From: Bactrocera neohumeralis
Taxonomy: Eukaryota > Arthropoda > Insecta > Diptera > Tephritidae
Direction: 5' to 3'
Length of the DNA stretch: 64,000 nucleotides
NCBI RefSeq assembly: GCF_024586455.1
Contig: NW_026089624.1
Span: 19,063,341-19,127,340 of the forward strand
Shown here: in pieces, positions 33,504-44,310 of the stretch
Layout of the letters: each line of letters begins with the position of its first letter
How positions within the stretch are numbered: position 1 is the stretch's first letter
Program-made: the position numbers and the translations under genes
Notes under the pieces: generated by a model
Database searches by the model: none
The model's input: only the letters and a program-made list of their open reading frames with translations
What the model was told of the DNA's origin: nothing

Positions 33504-33546
33504 TTCGCGACTTTACAATTGTTGGATGTTTATTAACAAATCGATT

Positions 33547-33585
33547 TTGATATTTAGATCTCCACTTGATATTTAGATCTCCACT
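33547..33585 (+). repeat. 19-bp tandem duplication in the jockey 5' region
   Basis: tgatatttagatctccact occurs twice in direct succession next to the jockey 5' end. It may be a 5' UTR repeat or the border of the insertion. Confidence 0.6.
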
Positions 33586-33599
33586 AAACACGTGACACG

Positions 33600-34520
33600 G
33601 CTGTTCACTAGCACATTCAGAAAGAGACTCATTTAAATATGAGGGAGTAACAACGCGGAATGTCATACATAATCATCTACGTAGAAATATAGTTTATATT
33701 CAAAATATTGATGTTTTGGTAATACTTAAAAAAAAATGCGACTAAAATCGAAATTTTACCATTGTGCATTGTCAAGAAATACACCAAAATCATCGAGTCG
33801 ACCTTCTTCAATCTTATTCTTTTCTTCACTACGACTTTGCGGTATATTTTTGCATAGTAACTACTCAACAAATCTGAAGAAAAAATTTGCGACTGATGTC
33901 ATATTAGCAAATTCTTGTCATTTGACCTACACCCCTTGACTACAACAAAAAATTCTAACGTCTTTGGAAAATTCAGCAACCCAAAATTAGCTAGAAACAC
34001 CCTCTGTCGCAAACTGACTGTACACTAGTGTTATTTTTTTATAATGTCCATGGCATTTCCATAAGCCCTGAGGGGGCCGACGTATCAATCGGTCTTCCAT
34101 AAATTCATATAAATTTTAATTTCTTCTAATTGAAATTAAAAGAAATAATTTTTTTTTCACTTGATACTTCTTCTGATAAACATGTCAACATGTCAACTAT
34201 GTTATCACCCAAAGCATCAAGCGTTATTGCTTGATATCTGCAATCAAAAAAAATTAAATAATTAAACTTAAGACCGTTAGAGCTCACGAACATGATATAG
34301 GTGATATTATATTTTGAAGAAGTAAGGAAGAGCTAATTTTAAAGAACTAAGAAGAGATGAAACCGAAAAGTTAATACTCTCGTCATTTGTGGCATAAAGC
34401 ATTGACAAAGATTCAGTTTGCGGAAAATTTTATATCAAATAAGTCAGAAAGGACAGAATCTGACATTTTTTGTTCTCTCCATTTGCAAGGCTTAAAGGCC
34501 GAACATTGTCACAATTTTAT
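33600..34520. other. no gene recognised
   Basis: AT-rich sequence between the jockey 5' end and the hAT element. Near 34525 there is a short piece of an R1-like repeat end (aacaagtaaggaaggcctaag). I see no coding gene. Confidence 0.4.
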
Positions 34521-35789
34521 AATAAACAAGTAAGGAAGGCCTAAGTTCGGATATACTATAGTTAGTAAGTTCGGCTTGTTGGAAAAACGAACACCATTAC
34601 ATGTTATTATTATATAATTTTTATCATATAATTTTAGATATTTTGTATTACACGCGCAGGTTATTTTAATTAATTAAGATATCTTGCATATTGACCGATG
34701 TGGACGGTATAAAGGCAACGGGAAGTTTGCAAATCATATATTAGGTATATGGGATATAGGGATAGCATTACTTCATACTATTAACAGAAAACCATGCTCT
34801 CTGAGTTGTACTAAGTTACCTCACATGCAGTGGCATTGCTACCTAAGGGCGAGAAATCTTGATCGAACTGCACTTTTAGAAATTTCTCCCCTTTTCAAAA
34901 TAAATGATCATGAGATCTTAGTTGAACACTTGTTAGTGCGTTTTATTGTGAATTCGAGTTAAGATGTTTTTCGATATGGGTTAAAAAATTAATGCTGTAT
35001 TAGAAGTAAGTAAACTAATGTGAATAAACTTTTTTGTACTGGTAAATATAGTGGTTCCATTTTATTTGATTTTACCACTCATATTGATGTCTGTTGTCGT
35101 ATCAATTCTATAGATTGTGTAATAATATTGTTAAAATGTAAGTCACCTGAAGTAGGTACATTAATTCAGGTCGGCATTAAAACTTCGTTATTTTTATATA
35201 ATCAGTATAAGAAATAGTTTTAAAGAGTCCTAAAGATGAGCATAGTGAAGCAACAAAAATTCTAAAATTCTAAATTTCGAATTCGTGCTGTTTTCCGAAT
35301 TCATATACGGTGTATTGAACAACATCAATTATGCATCCAAAACTTTACGAAAATGCGACCTTCAAATTGGGGAGAGGCGAGTAAAGTTTTTGCAGAGTCC
35401 AAAGCAAAGTTGCAAATTTATAGAAATGATTTTGAATTATTCATGTACAAGCCAGTGAAACTGGAAGAAAATATGGTATTGATACTTGATACCAATTTTC
35501 AAAAAAAAGGCATAGAAAAGTAAAAAAAAAAAAACATTTTGATGAATTAGCAGCTGATCACCGATTTCCAAACCGCGAAAAAATATGTATTTGATTTTCT
35601 AACACCAACATTTTTATAACATGTTGATGAAGAAACTTTATTACAAAAGTGTGACGAATTCCAAAAAAATATTCAAATATTATAGACTTAGTTTCTCACT
35701 TCAATTTATTAATATTTACTATCTAGTGTTACCTCAACTAAGTCAAGCATGGACAGTTCACCAATTATGTAAGTAAGAATAAATAAGGA

Positions 35790-35860
35790 ATGTTAATATT
35801 CTTTACAATTCATGTCACTTCCGCGGCAGCTGAAAGATCATTTAGCAAATTAAAAAAAAC
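35790..35860 (+). pseudogene. hAT transposase C-terminal (dimerisation) fragment
   Basis: HVTSAAAERSFSKLK matches the conserved (V)(A/S)SAERSFSKLK motif of hAT dimerisation domains. The RTE sequence begins right after the second Lys. A possible continuation, SLSRLAFL at about 37782-37806, lies on the far side of the RTE and resembles the next conserved block (..ERLSxLAxLS). The remaining transposase upstream is too decayed to read. Confidence 0.7.
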
Positions 35861-36752
35861 ACCCCCAGTGAATAGCTATAACCAGCCTCGGATGACAGAC
35901 CACCCTTTTGATGACGACCATGGCACTATCTTCTATAAGAGTGTACAGCTGCTGGCGTATGCTGATGATATTGATATCATCGGCCTCAACACCCGCGCCG
36001 TTAGTTCTGCTTTCTCCAGACTAGACAAGGAAGCAAAACAAATGGGTCTGGCAGTGAACGAGGGCAAAACGAAATATCTCCTGTTATCAAACAAACAGTT
36101 GTCGCACTCGCGCCTTGGCTCTCACGTCACTGTTGACAATCATAACTTTGAAGTTGTAGATAATTTCGTCTATTTGGAACCAGCGTAAACACCACCAACA
36201 ATGTCAGCATAGAAATCCAACGCAGGATAACTCTTGCCAACAGGTGCTACTTTGGACTGAGTAGGCAATTGAGAAGCAAAGTCCTCTCTCGACAAACAAA
36301 AACCAAACTCTATAAGTCACTCATAATTCCCGTCCTGCTATATGGTGCAGAGGCTTGGACGATGTCAACAACTGATGAGTCGACGTTGCGAGTTTTCGAG
36401 AGAAAAGTTCTGCGAAAGATTTGTGGTCCTTTGCGCGTTAGCCACGGCGAATACCGCATTCGATGGAACGATGAGCTGTACGAGATATACGACGACATCG
36501 ACATAGTTCAGCGAATTAAAAGACAGCGGCTACGCTGGCTAGGTCATGTTGTCCGGATGGACGAAAACACTTCAGCTCTGAAAGTATTCTACGCAGTACC
36601 GGCCGGGGGAAGCAGAGGAAGAGGAAGACCTCCATTCCGTTGAAAGGACCAAGTGGAGAAGGCCCTGGCTTCGCTTGGAATATCCAATTGGCGCCACGTA
36701 GCGAAAAGAAGAAACGACTGGCGCGCTGTTGTTAACTCGGCTATAATCGTGT
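35861..36752 (+). mobile_element. RTE-clade retrotransposon, internally deleted copy E
   Basis: Begins just upstream of the ORF start (cacccccagtgaatagc), keeps MTDHPFDDDHG, and shows the same in-frame junction as copy D (36 kb copy: 35924/35925) into the YADD block and RT C-terminus (36269-36643, VLLYGAEAWTMSTTDES, RLRWLGHVVRMDENT). It ends at ggctataatcgtgtaag without the AAG tail, where an inverted endonuclease segment takes over. Frameshift near 36175. Confidence 0.85.
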
Positions 36753-37375
36753 AAGACGTGTCTTACATCTATCACAACATGATCGATCTGGTTGGTGGCT
36801 TTTCGATCCGGAGACAGCCAGGTAGCTTGATGTATTTTCTTGTGCTGGAATCTAGTACTACAGATAACCATATTTCGGGCCCCGGCGAAGTCGATCAGCC
36901 TCAACCCATTTGGAGATGTTTCGTCGTGAAGGCTGAATTTACCGACCGTAGTGCCAAAGATACCTTCTTTGCCTACCCTGGCGTTAAAGTCGCCAAGCAC
37001 GATTTTGTCATCGTGGCGGGGGCAGCCCTCATAAGTGCGCTCCAAGCACTCATAAAAGGCATCTTTGGTCACATCGTCCTTCTCTTCCGTCGGGGCGTGG
37101 GCGCAAATCAGCGATATGTTGAAGAACCTCGCTTTGATGCGGATTGTGACTAGACGTTCATTCACCGTAGTGAATGATAGTACTCGGCGACAGAGTCTCT
37201 CTCCCACCACAAATCCAACACCAAACTTGCGCTCCTTTATGTGGCCACTGTAGTAAATGTCACAAGGACCTACTCGTCTCTGTCCTTGTCCCGTCCATCG
37301 CATTTCTTGGACGGCGGTGATGTCAGCCTTTATTTTTGCGAGGACATCAACCAGCTGGGCAGCTGGACCGGACAT
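36572..37375 (-). pseudogene. RTE APE-type endonuclease domain (F)
   Basis: An unusually long open frame (267 residues). The N-terminal two-thirds is a good APE-like endonuclease with QEMRW (metal-binding Glu), ICAHAPTEEKDD and GDFNARVG (catalytic Asp/Asn). The SDHY block is missing because the element stops after VVIDVRH. The last about 65 residues are antisense translation of copy E, not protein of this element. Confidence 0.7.
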
Positions 37376-37725
37376 TCCAGGTGCATGCCTTCAATTCGTA
37401 GTCCTTATTTCGTTTGCCATGGTCGTCATCAAAAGGGGGGTCTCTCATCCGAGGCTGATTGCTAATTTTCATTGTGGGTGTTTTTTTACGTGGCGGGTCC
37501 CAAACCCAGCGTACTACCCTGCGGAGGGGATGTTTCGCCTTCTCACTTTAGCTCGCTTTCAAACGGATGTTCTTAGGCTACCCAGAGGATACTTGGTCAA
37601 AGACCGGAAGTAGTGAGCTGCTTGAGCCATATGTAAAAGAATCGTTTCTGGCCACTCTCAAGTGAATGGCGATCAGAGAACTTTCCTCACTTGCGTGAAC
37701 TTCTACATATGACTCCATCCTCCTC
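36753..37725 (-). mobile_element. RTE-clade 5' segment (5' UTR and endonuclease), copy F, inverted next to E
   Basis: Minus-strand piece from the 5' end (ggagtcatatgtagaagtt reading leftward from about 37720) through 5' UTR and most of the endonuclease (37375-36770), stopping abruptly at IDHVVIDVRH. Motifs: ITAVQEMRWTGQGQRRVG, GVGFVVGERL, VLGDFNARVGKEGIFGTT. It is joined tail-to-tail with copy E at about 36753. Both lie inside the hAT element. Confidence 0.85.
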
Positions 37726-37929
37726 AATTTATGTTGTTACTTTTTAATATTTTTATTACCTACCGTGCAGTACAAGAAAAAGAGCTTGAGTAGATTAGCA
37801 TTTTTAAGGTGTTTGTATATTTCATATTTTTATTTGATAAAACATAATCAGTTTACCATTTGCCCCAACGCCCTTGGTAACCTAGCTACGCCACTGCTCA
37901 CATATGATAACCAATATGTATACATATAT

Positions 37930-38835
37930 AGTATAAAGACCAAAGTCAACCAATTGTTAAACATTTTTGATATTAGTTATATGGGTACTAGCGCAAGTTT
38001 TTACAAGATTTTATTTTAAGCACAAAGATGTATTGTTATTAGAAAAACACGTTCTGTCAATTTCATTAAGGTAATTCACATATTAACCGATATTTCCGAT
38101 ATAAAGTCAGCCAGAAGTTAGAAAATTTGTTTAATAGGTATGTGGAAATTGAGGGAATTTTTGTAAAAGTATTTTCTCTGAGTTTCTCGCAGATTGACTG
38201 ATATTTTCGATAAAAAGTTTGCAATAGGAACTAAGGCGTATTTAATACCAGCTTTAACAGTTTTGGCCCGATTTGAATAATTTTTAGTCATAAGCTAGCA
38301 CACATCAAAGGCAGTATTATTACAAAGTTTTAACCTGATACAATCATTGGTGCTTAATTTGTATACTGCTAAGTGAAAGAGCAAGTGGTATTTAAAATGG
38401 AGTTATATGATAAGTAGGCATGGTTGTAGTCTGATTTCGGCCAGTTTTGCACCATAAAATAGCAATGTCAAATAAATGCTAATACCTACCATTCTTGTTC
38501 GAAATATGTATACATGGGTTTAACCAATGACGGTGCATTGCCCATTGTCCGATTTGGACACTGCCTCTTATGAAGCTCTCTTGTGCCATCTTGGATGTAA
38601 AATTTAATTTACCTATTTAGTTATTGATTTATATCGCTTTTAGTAGTATTGTATCTCCTTTGGTTTACGTTAAACTTATTAGAGGGCGATGCCATGCCCA
38701 TTTTTTAAAAAATTTCTGTCTCTTATTGCAATCCCTTCTACCAAATTATAGAATTATATCTTAATTTAGTGCTTAGGTATGGCATTTTATAGGTTTGCGG
38801 TTACTAACGTTTTGTGGGTGTGGCAATGGTCCGAT
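37930..38835 (+). repeat. dispersed repeat R1, second long copy
   Basis: Aligns with 18480-19500: tgatattagttatatggg, cacatattaaccgatat, the acagtttt..ggtca/agtcata block, tgcttaatttgtatactg, gataagtaggcatgg and the ttagagggcg(g/a)..cc(a)cacccattttttaaaa string near 38690-38715. Non-coding. Confidence 0.55.
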
Positions 38836-38839
38836 TACG

Positions 38840-39490
38840 CCCGTCTACGAACTCGCCCTCATTTTTCAGACAAGGAAACAAAAAAAGTCTGGGGGCCACA
38901 TTTACGCTGTAGGGCGCCTGCGAAGCGTTGAGATGCCGGCCTTGGTTAGGTAGCGCAAAGGCGGTGTGAGCCAAGGCGTTGTCGTGGTGAAACTTCCAAT
39001 CGGCTGCATTTGTTCAAGTGCTCCGTCACAACATTATGAACCACAGATTTTGATAAATTTAACATCTGGGCAATTAAACGAATACTTAGTCGACGATCTG
39101 AGTTCAAAACTTTGAGCACACGAGTCAGATTGTTAGTGTTTGTGGAAGTCGCAGGTCTCCCAGCATGGTGTGCAACAGCGATCTCTTTCCGGCCCTTCAA
39201 AACCGCCTGGTGCCACCGAAACACACCACTTTTTCTAAAGCAACATCTGGGTAAGCTTGTTTGATCATATCAAACGTATCTGTCGCAGATTTACCGAGTT
39301 TCACACAGAATTTAATTGCGTACCTCTGTGCTCTAAGGAACGCTGCATTTTTGGCTTGCAGCACTAACAGAAACACGTCGCGCAAAAATGTTTGTCCTGA
39401 CTTTCGAGGTGGTTGGAGACTACTGACCAGCTGCTCGATCGTTAGCTAGGATCGCCTTCTACCGAATCCAGTCAGTGCACGAGTTAAAGA
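38840..39490 (-). pseudogene. mariner transposase relic (same family as 10284-11276)
   Basis: Minus strand, from right to left: AAFLRAQRYAIKFCVKLGKSATDTFDMIKQAY in part (39385-39260), RWHQAVLKGRKEIAVAHHAGRPATST (39224-39130), RRLSIRLIAQMLNLSKSVVHN (about 39090-39030). An internal deletion then leads to AADWKFHHDNALAHTAFAL (second Asp; about 39005-38950) and a damaged YSVNVAPRLFLF for the SPDLAPxD box. This copy keeps a C-terminal part that the 10 kb copy has lost, and lacks the ADESW block that the other keeps. No TIRs seen. Confidence 0.75.
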
Positions 39491-39529
39491 ACGTATTCTT
39501 TATAATAATATCTTATCAAAATATCCTCA

Positions 39530-41185
39530 ACAAACAAACGATGGGCTTTAATCTTTCACACACGCTCGATAAAACCTTATACGCGATGTTGAGGAGGCTT
39601 ATCCCACAGTAGTTTTTCGTGGATTGGGCATAGCACACTTAAATTACAATCGTTGGGCATGCTTTCGTCTGACCATATTTAAAGAAAAAGCTGATGCATG
39701 CACCATATTAGATCTTCGCCGCCGTGTTTGAATAGCTCGGCCAGCAATCCATCGGCCCCCGTCACTTTGTTGTAATTACTATTCGAACTTCTTCATGGTC
39801 GGGCAATAGAACGTCTGCTCCATCGTCATCAATTGGGGAATCGGGTTCGCCTTCTCCTGGCGTTGTGCGTTCGCTGCCAACGTTGCGAGGTAAGCAGCCT
39901 GTTTTCTCTCCGCTGCGACACGGCACTCCTCGTCGTACCAGCTGTTCTTTTGCATTTTTCGAAAACCAATGGTTTCGGTTGCAGCTGTACTTAAAGAGTT
40001 TGAAATACCGTCCCAAAGTTCCCTTAAACCGAGTTGTTGACGAGTGCTCGCAGAGAGCAGTCGAGTAGAAAATCGTTCGGCTATCTGTTGTGATTGCAGC
40101 TTTTCGACGTCGAACCTTCCTTGTGTTTGTATGGCGTGCGTTTTTTGCTACACAGATTCGGGTGCGAATCTTGGCTTCAACAAGATAGTGGTCCGAGTCG
40201 ATGTTAGGACCTCGGCGCGCGCGCACATCTAAAACACTGGAGCCGTGTCTTCCGTCTATCACAACATGATCAATATGGTTGGTGCTTTTTCGATCCGGAA
40301 ACAGCCAGGTGGCTTGATGAATCTTCTTATGCTGGAATCTAGTACTACATATAACCATATTTCGGGTCCCGGCGAAGTCGATCGGCCTCAACCCATTTGG
40401 AGATGTTTCCTCGTGGAGGCTGAATTTGAAATTTGATTTTTGAAAGATACCTTCTTTGCCCACCCTGGCGTTAAAGACGCCAAGCACGATTTGGATATTG
40501 TGGCGGGGGCAGCGCTCATATGTGTGCTCCAAGTGCTCATAGAAGGCATTCTTGGTGGCATCGTCCTTCTCTTCCGTCGGGGCGTGAACGCAAATCAGCG
40601 ATATGTTGAAGGACCTCGCTTTGATGCGGATTGTGGCTAGACGTTCATATACCGGAGTGAATGATAAAACTCGGCGACGGAGTCTCTCTCCCACCACGAA
40701 TCCCACACCAAACTTGCGCTCCTTTATATGGCCACTGTAGTAAATGCCACAAGGACCTACTCGTCTTTGTCCTTGTCCCGTCCATTGCATTTCTTGGACG
40801 GCGGTGATGTCAGCCTTTATTTTCACGAAGACATCAACCAGCTGGGCTGCGGCACCTTCCCAATTAAGGGACCGGACATTCCAGGTGCATGCCCTCAATT
40901 CGTAGTCCTAATTTCGTTTGCCATGGTCGTCATCAAAAGGGAGGTCAAGCTCATCCGAGGCTTGTTGCTTCCTTTCATTGGGGGTGTTTTTTTACGTGGC
41001 GGGTCCCAAGCCCAGCGCACAACCCTATGTAGGGGATATTTCGCCTTCTCACTTTAGCTCGCCTTCATATGGATATTCTTAGGCTACCCAGAGGTAAAAT
41101 AATCGTTTCTGGCCACTCTCAAGTGAATGGTGATCACAGAACTTTCCTCACTTGCGTGAACTTCTACACATGACCCCATCCTGCT
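39530..41185 (-). mobile_element. RTE-clade retrotransposon, copy G, 3' part missing
   Basis: The 5' end is at the right (catgtgtagaagttcacgca reading leftward from about 41170). 5' UTR, endonuclease and linker follow, breaking off in the RT fingers at about 39540. Nearly the whole endonuclease is open. The second jockey begins immediately to the right at about 41190-41207. Confidence 0.83.
39762..40898 (-). pseudogene. RTE endonuclease plus linker ORF (G)
   Basis: 378 residues open. ACTWNVRSLNWEGAAAQLVD is at the start, then ITAVQEMQWTGQGQRRVG, APTEEKDDATKNAF, VLGVFNARVGKEGIF (GDFN changed to GVFN, a catalytic Asp lost), QIDH-like NHIDHVVIDGRH and NIDSDHYLVEAKI (catalytic SDH kept). The linker has an internal deletion, and the frame ends in LPDHEEVRIVITT, the start of the RT-associated region. 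It is the longest intact reading frame of this family in the window. Confidence 0.75.
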
Positions 41186-41206
41186 ATTACTTCTAACAAT
41201 AACAAT

Positions 41207-41410
41207 ATGCAAGGAAGCTATGCAAATGTGGTGAAAGGCAGCACTGTGCGAATGCGACTGCCGCAAAATCCTCCAAATGGAGGTATTGAAACTATGGTTA
41301 TAAATCTTACACAGTGTATGACACAATTTATGTCTACCATGCAAAACATGATCCAAGATTTAATAAAATCACAAAATCAAAAGCTGCAAAATTTATTAAG
41401 TAAAAAATGA
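41207..41410 (+). pseudogene. jockey ORF1 C-terminal fragment
   Basis: SYANVVKGSTVRMRLPQN, then a helical tail (MTQFMSTMQNMIQDLIKSQN) as at the end of jockey gag-like proteins. Its TGA stop overlaps the ORF2 ATG in the tetranucleotide ATGA at 41407-41410. Confidence 0.65.
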
Positions 41411-44010
41411 GCTTGCTAAATATCTGTATATGGAATGCTAACGGTGTTAACCAACATGAATTAGAGATTATCAGATTACTGTCTGAAAATAATATAGATG
41501 TAATGCTTATTTTAGAAACTCATCTAAAAAATAAAAATAATTTCAATATAGCGGTATTTAGACTGTATGTTACAAATCATCCGGATGGAAAAGCGCATGG
41601 TGGCACGGCAGTGTTGATTAGAAATCGCTTAAACCACTATGCTCTAGAATCTCATGCTACACCGCAGTTACAAACTGCAACAGTACCACTAAATTATCGG
41701 GGTTGTGACTTAAACCTTACGGCTATATACTGTCCACCTCGTTTTAAAATTACGGAAATCGAATTTAAAGACTTTTTTGGAACACTAGGTCAAAGATTTC
41801 TAGCAGGTGGAGATTACAACACAAAACACACGCACTGAGGCTCACGTTTTATTAATCCGAAAGGACCACAGCTGTATCAAACTGTTATAAATAGGCACAA
41901 TAACCTTGAAATAATATCTCCTGGTAAGCCGACATATTGGCCTAGTGATCGTAAGAAAATACCAGATTTAATTGATTTTGCTGTAATCATAAATATAGAT
42001 AAATCGCACATAACAGCTGATACATGTACTGATCTATCTTCTGATCACTCTCCTGTACTAATAAAGTTATGTGAACACCCCATATTCGTTAATCCAAAAG
42101 TGGGTCTAACTTCTTATAAAACGAATTGGCTAAAATATAAAAAATACGTCCGAAGCCACATTAATATTGAGTACAAAATAAAAACAGGAAGAGATATTGA
42201 CGAAAGTATAAGAGAAGTCAATGATATAATAGCCTTCGCAGCTGTCTTAGCAACACCAAGCAAAAACTATAAGCCGCTTGGAAACAGAAAAATCACAAAT
42301 AGTGAAATAGAAAAGCTTGTAAATGAAAAAAGGCGTGCAAGACGTGAATGGCAGATAAATCGCTCCCCTTCCACTCAGCTTCAATTGAAATCTGCTGCAC
42401 GTAAATTAAAAAAACCGCTTAAACGTGAAGAAGAATTGAACACCGAAATGTATATAAAGAATCTGTGTCCAAATTCAAATAAGCAAAATTCCCTTTGGCC
42501 CGAAAGTCCATGAAGCCACCAACTGACTCCAACATGCCTATACGAAACTTGGGTGGAAATTGGGCTCGAAGTAACGAGGATAAGGCTAATTGCTTTGCAA
42601 ATCACCTAGAATAGGTATTTCAACCCAATTTGCCAAAGAACAACTTTAAGCTGTCAATCTTACCCAACACAACTAAAGAGTCGCTCGAATCTCTTAAGAC
42701 TTCACCTCTTAAGACTTCACCTTCTGAAATGATTGGTCTCATCAAAGAACTTAATCCAAAAAAGTCGCCAGGACATGACAATATTTCCCCAAAAATGCTA
42801 ATTGGGTTACCAATTATTGCTGTAGAGGTGCTCTTTCTGCTCTTCAGTGCAATTCTAAGTTTCGGATACTATCCAATTTCATGGAAAACGATGCAGATTA
42901 TCTTTATAGATAAACCTGGGAAAAACTTAACACAGCCGTCTTCATACAGACCATTCAGTCTTCTGCCCTGTCTTTCAAAAGTATTTGAAAAAGTATTGCT
43001 ATCAAAGATGTCTCCTTTCCTCCACGAAAATAATACAATACCAATGCATCAATTCGGTTTTCGTGCGAAACATGGCACAAAAGAGCAAGTAAATAGAATT
43101 ACTAACGAGATAAGGAAAGCATTTGAGCACAGGGAGTACTGTTCAGCAAAATTCCTAGATGTAGCTCAGGCGTTTGGTAAGTTGTGGCACGAAGGTCTCA
43201 TATACAAAATTAAAAAAACTCTACCTTTAGAATTGTATAAAACATTGGAGTCTTATTTAAAAAATAGAAAATTTATGGTAAAAGTGGGAGATTTCATATC
43301 TAATGAACGACAGATAAGGGCTGGTGTACCACAGGGCAGTGTCTTAGGTCCAACACTATACATCATATATACAGCAGATCTTCCAACACCTAATAATGTA
43401 TTAACTTCAACTTTTGCGGACGACACAGCTATAGTGAGCCGTAACAAATGGCACATTTTGGCATCAAGAATATTAGCGAAGCATTTAAGTTCTGTCGAAG
43501 AATGGCTAGCGAACTGGCGTATAAATGTGAATGAACAGAAGTGTAAGCATATTACGTTTTCGCTAAGACCAAAGATGTGCCCGGCAGTAAAAATAAACAA
43601 TATGTTAGTACCCCAAGCGAACGAAGTAACATATCTTGGTATTCACCTAGATAGAAGGAAAAGACACATCACTAGTAAAATACAACAACAAAGTGCTTTT
43701 ATATAATGCGGTCATAAAGCCGATTTGGATGTATGGCATTCAACTGTGGGGTACGACCTGTGCAACTAATATTGATATATTACAAAGGTTTCTATGAAAA
43801 ATGCTTAGAACAATCACGTGTTCACTATGGTACATGCGTAACGAAAATGTCCGTAAAAACCTTGGTATCCCTATGGTAAAGAAAGAAGTAGAAGACAGCA
43901 GAATTAAATATATATCTAAACACCGAGATCACCCAAACCCTTTGGCTATTGCTCTGGTACATCCCTGCGATCAAACACGACTTAAAAGAAGAGATATGTC
44001 TGAGTATTAA
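41407..44010 (+). pseudogene. jockey ORF2 (endonuclease and reverse transcriptase)
   Basis: Endonuclease: NICIWNANGVNQHELEI, LILETH, LAGGDYNTKHTH, then a TGA at 41836 where the family has Trp (GDYNAKHxxW), continuing in frame to LSSDHSPVLIKL. A frameshift near 42510 follows. RT (42630-43706): LNPKKSPGHDNISP, SYRPFSLLPCLSKVFEK, HQFGFRAKHGT, CSAKFLDVAQAFGKLW (motif A with the first Asp kept but AFD changed to AFG), AGVPQGSVLGPTLY, TFADDTAIV (about 43412, catalytic) and YLGIHLDRR. A small deletion removes LTWK-type residues near 43655. The C-terminal frame is 43801-44010. Confidence 0.83.
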
Positions 44011-44310
44011 AGAGCGACGTGTCACCAAAACAGCTCAATCACTTGCTTGAGCCTGTCTAGTTTTTAAATAGATTTAAGATTTTATAACTTATTGTTAGGC
44101 TTTAAGAAAAATCAGATTCAATAAATAAAATAATTTAAGAAAAAAAGAACTAAACAAACAATATATTATATCTAAACAAATTAACGACTAGTAATAAGTA
44201 AACATGCAAGTTAGTATTAATAGAAGTTAGAACCACGTAATAAGTTAGTCTTAAGAGTATTAAGAAATAGTTTACATTTCGGTGCAGCTCAAAAATATAT
44301 TCTTTTGACA

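Larger units (their letters stand above)
29700..33600 (-). mobile_element. jockey-clade non-LTR retrotransposon, near full-length, degenerate (copy 1)
   Basis: A minus-strand element with both ORFs in order: ORF1 (gag-like) at 33503-32433 and ORF2 (endonuclease plus RT) at 32454-29812. The borders are approximate: the 5' UTR lies near 33500-33600 and the 3' UTR at 29700-29811. Several frameshifts and stops show it is inactive. Distinct in sequence from the jockey at 41207-44150. Confidence 0.85.
34820..37904 (+). mobile_element. hAT element with 8-bp target duplication, interrupted by RTE
   Basis: Ends: CAGTGGCATTGCTA at 34828 and its inverted partner tagctacgccactg ending at 37896 (12 of 14 match). 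They are flanked by ctcacatg (34820-34827) and ctcacata (37897-37904), 7 of 8 identical, the length expected for hAT. Inside is a piece of the hAT dimerisation domain (35790-35857). After removing the RTE composite (35861-37725) the hAT itself is only about 1.2 kb, so most of its transposase is missing. Confidence 0.85.
41207..44150 (+). mobile_element. jockey-clade non-LTR retrotransposon, copy 2, 5'-truncated
   Basis: Plus-strand element with the C-terminal end of ORF1 (41207-41410), all of ORF2 (41407 to about 44010, broken), and a 3' UTR running to an A-rich end near 44110-44150 (aataaataaaataatttaag). It starts right at the 5' end of RTE copy G. The fewest disruptions of the two jockeys. 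Confidence 0.87.

Noticed and set aside
36758..37153. Long open frames antisense to RTE endonuclease and RT regions (also 3336-3797, 24027-24434, 40245-40640, 48090-48401, 49066-49392)
   Set aside because: They are shadows on the opposite strand of the RTE coding sequence and recur with every copy; none has its own domain.
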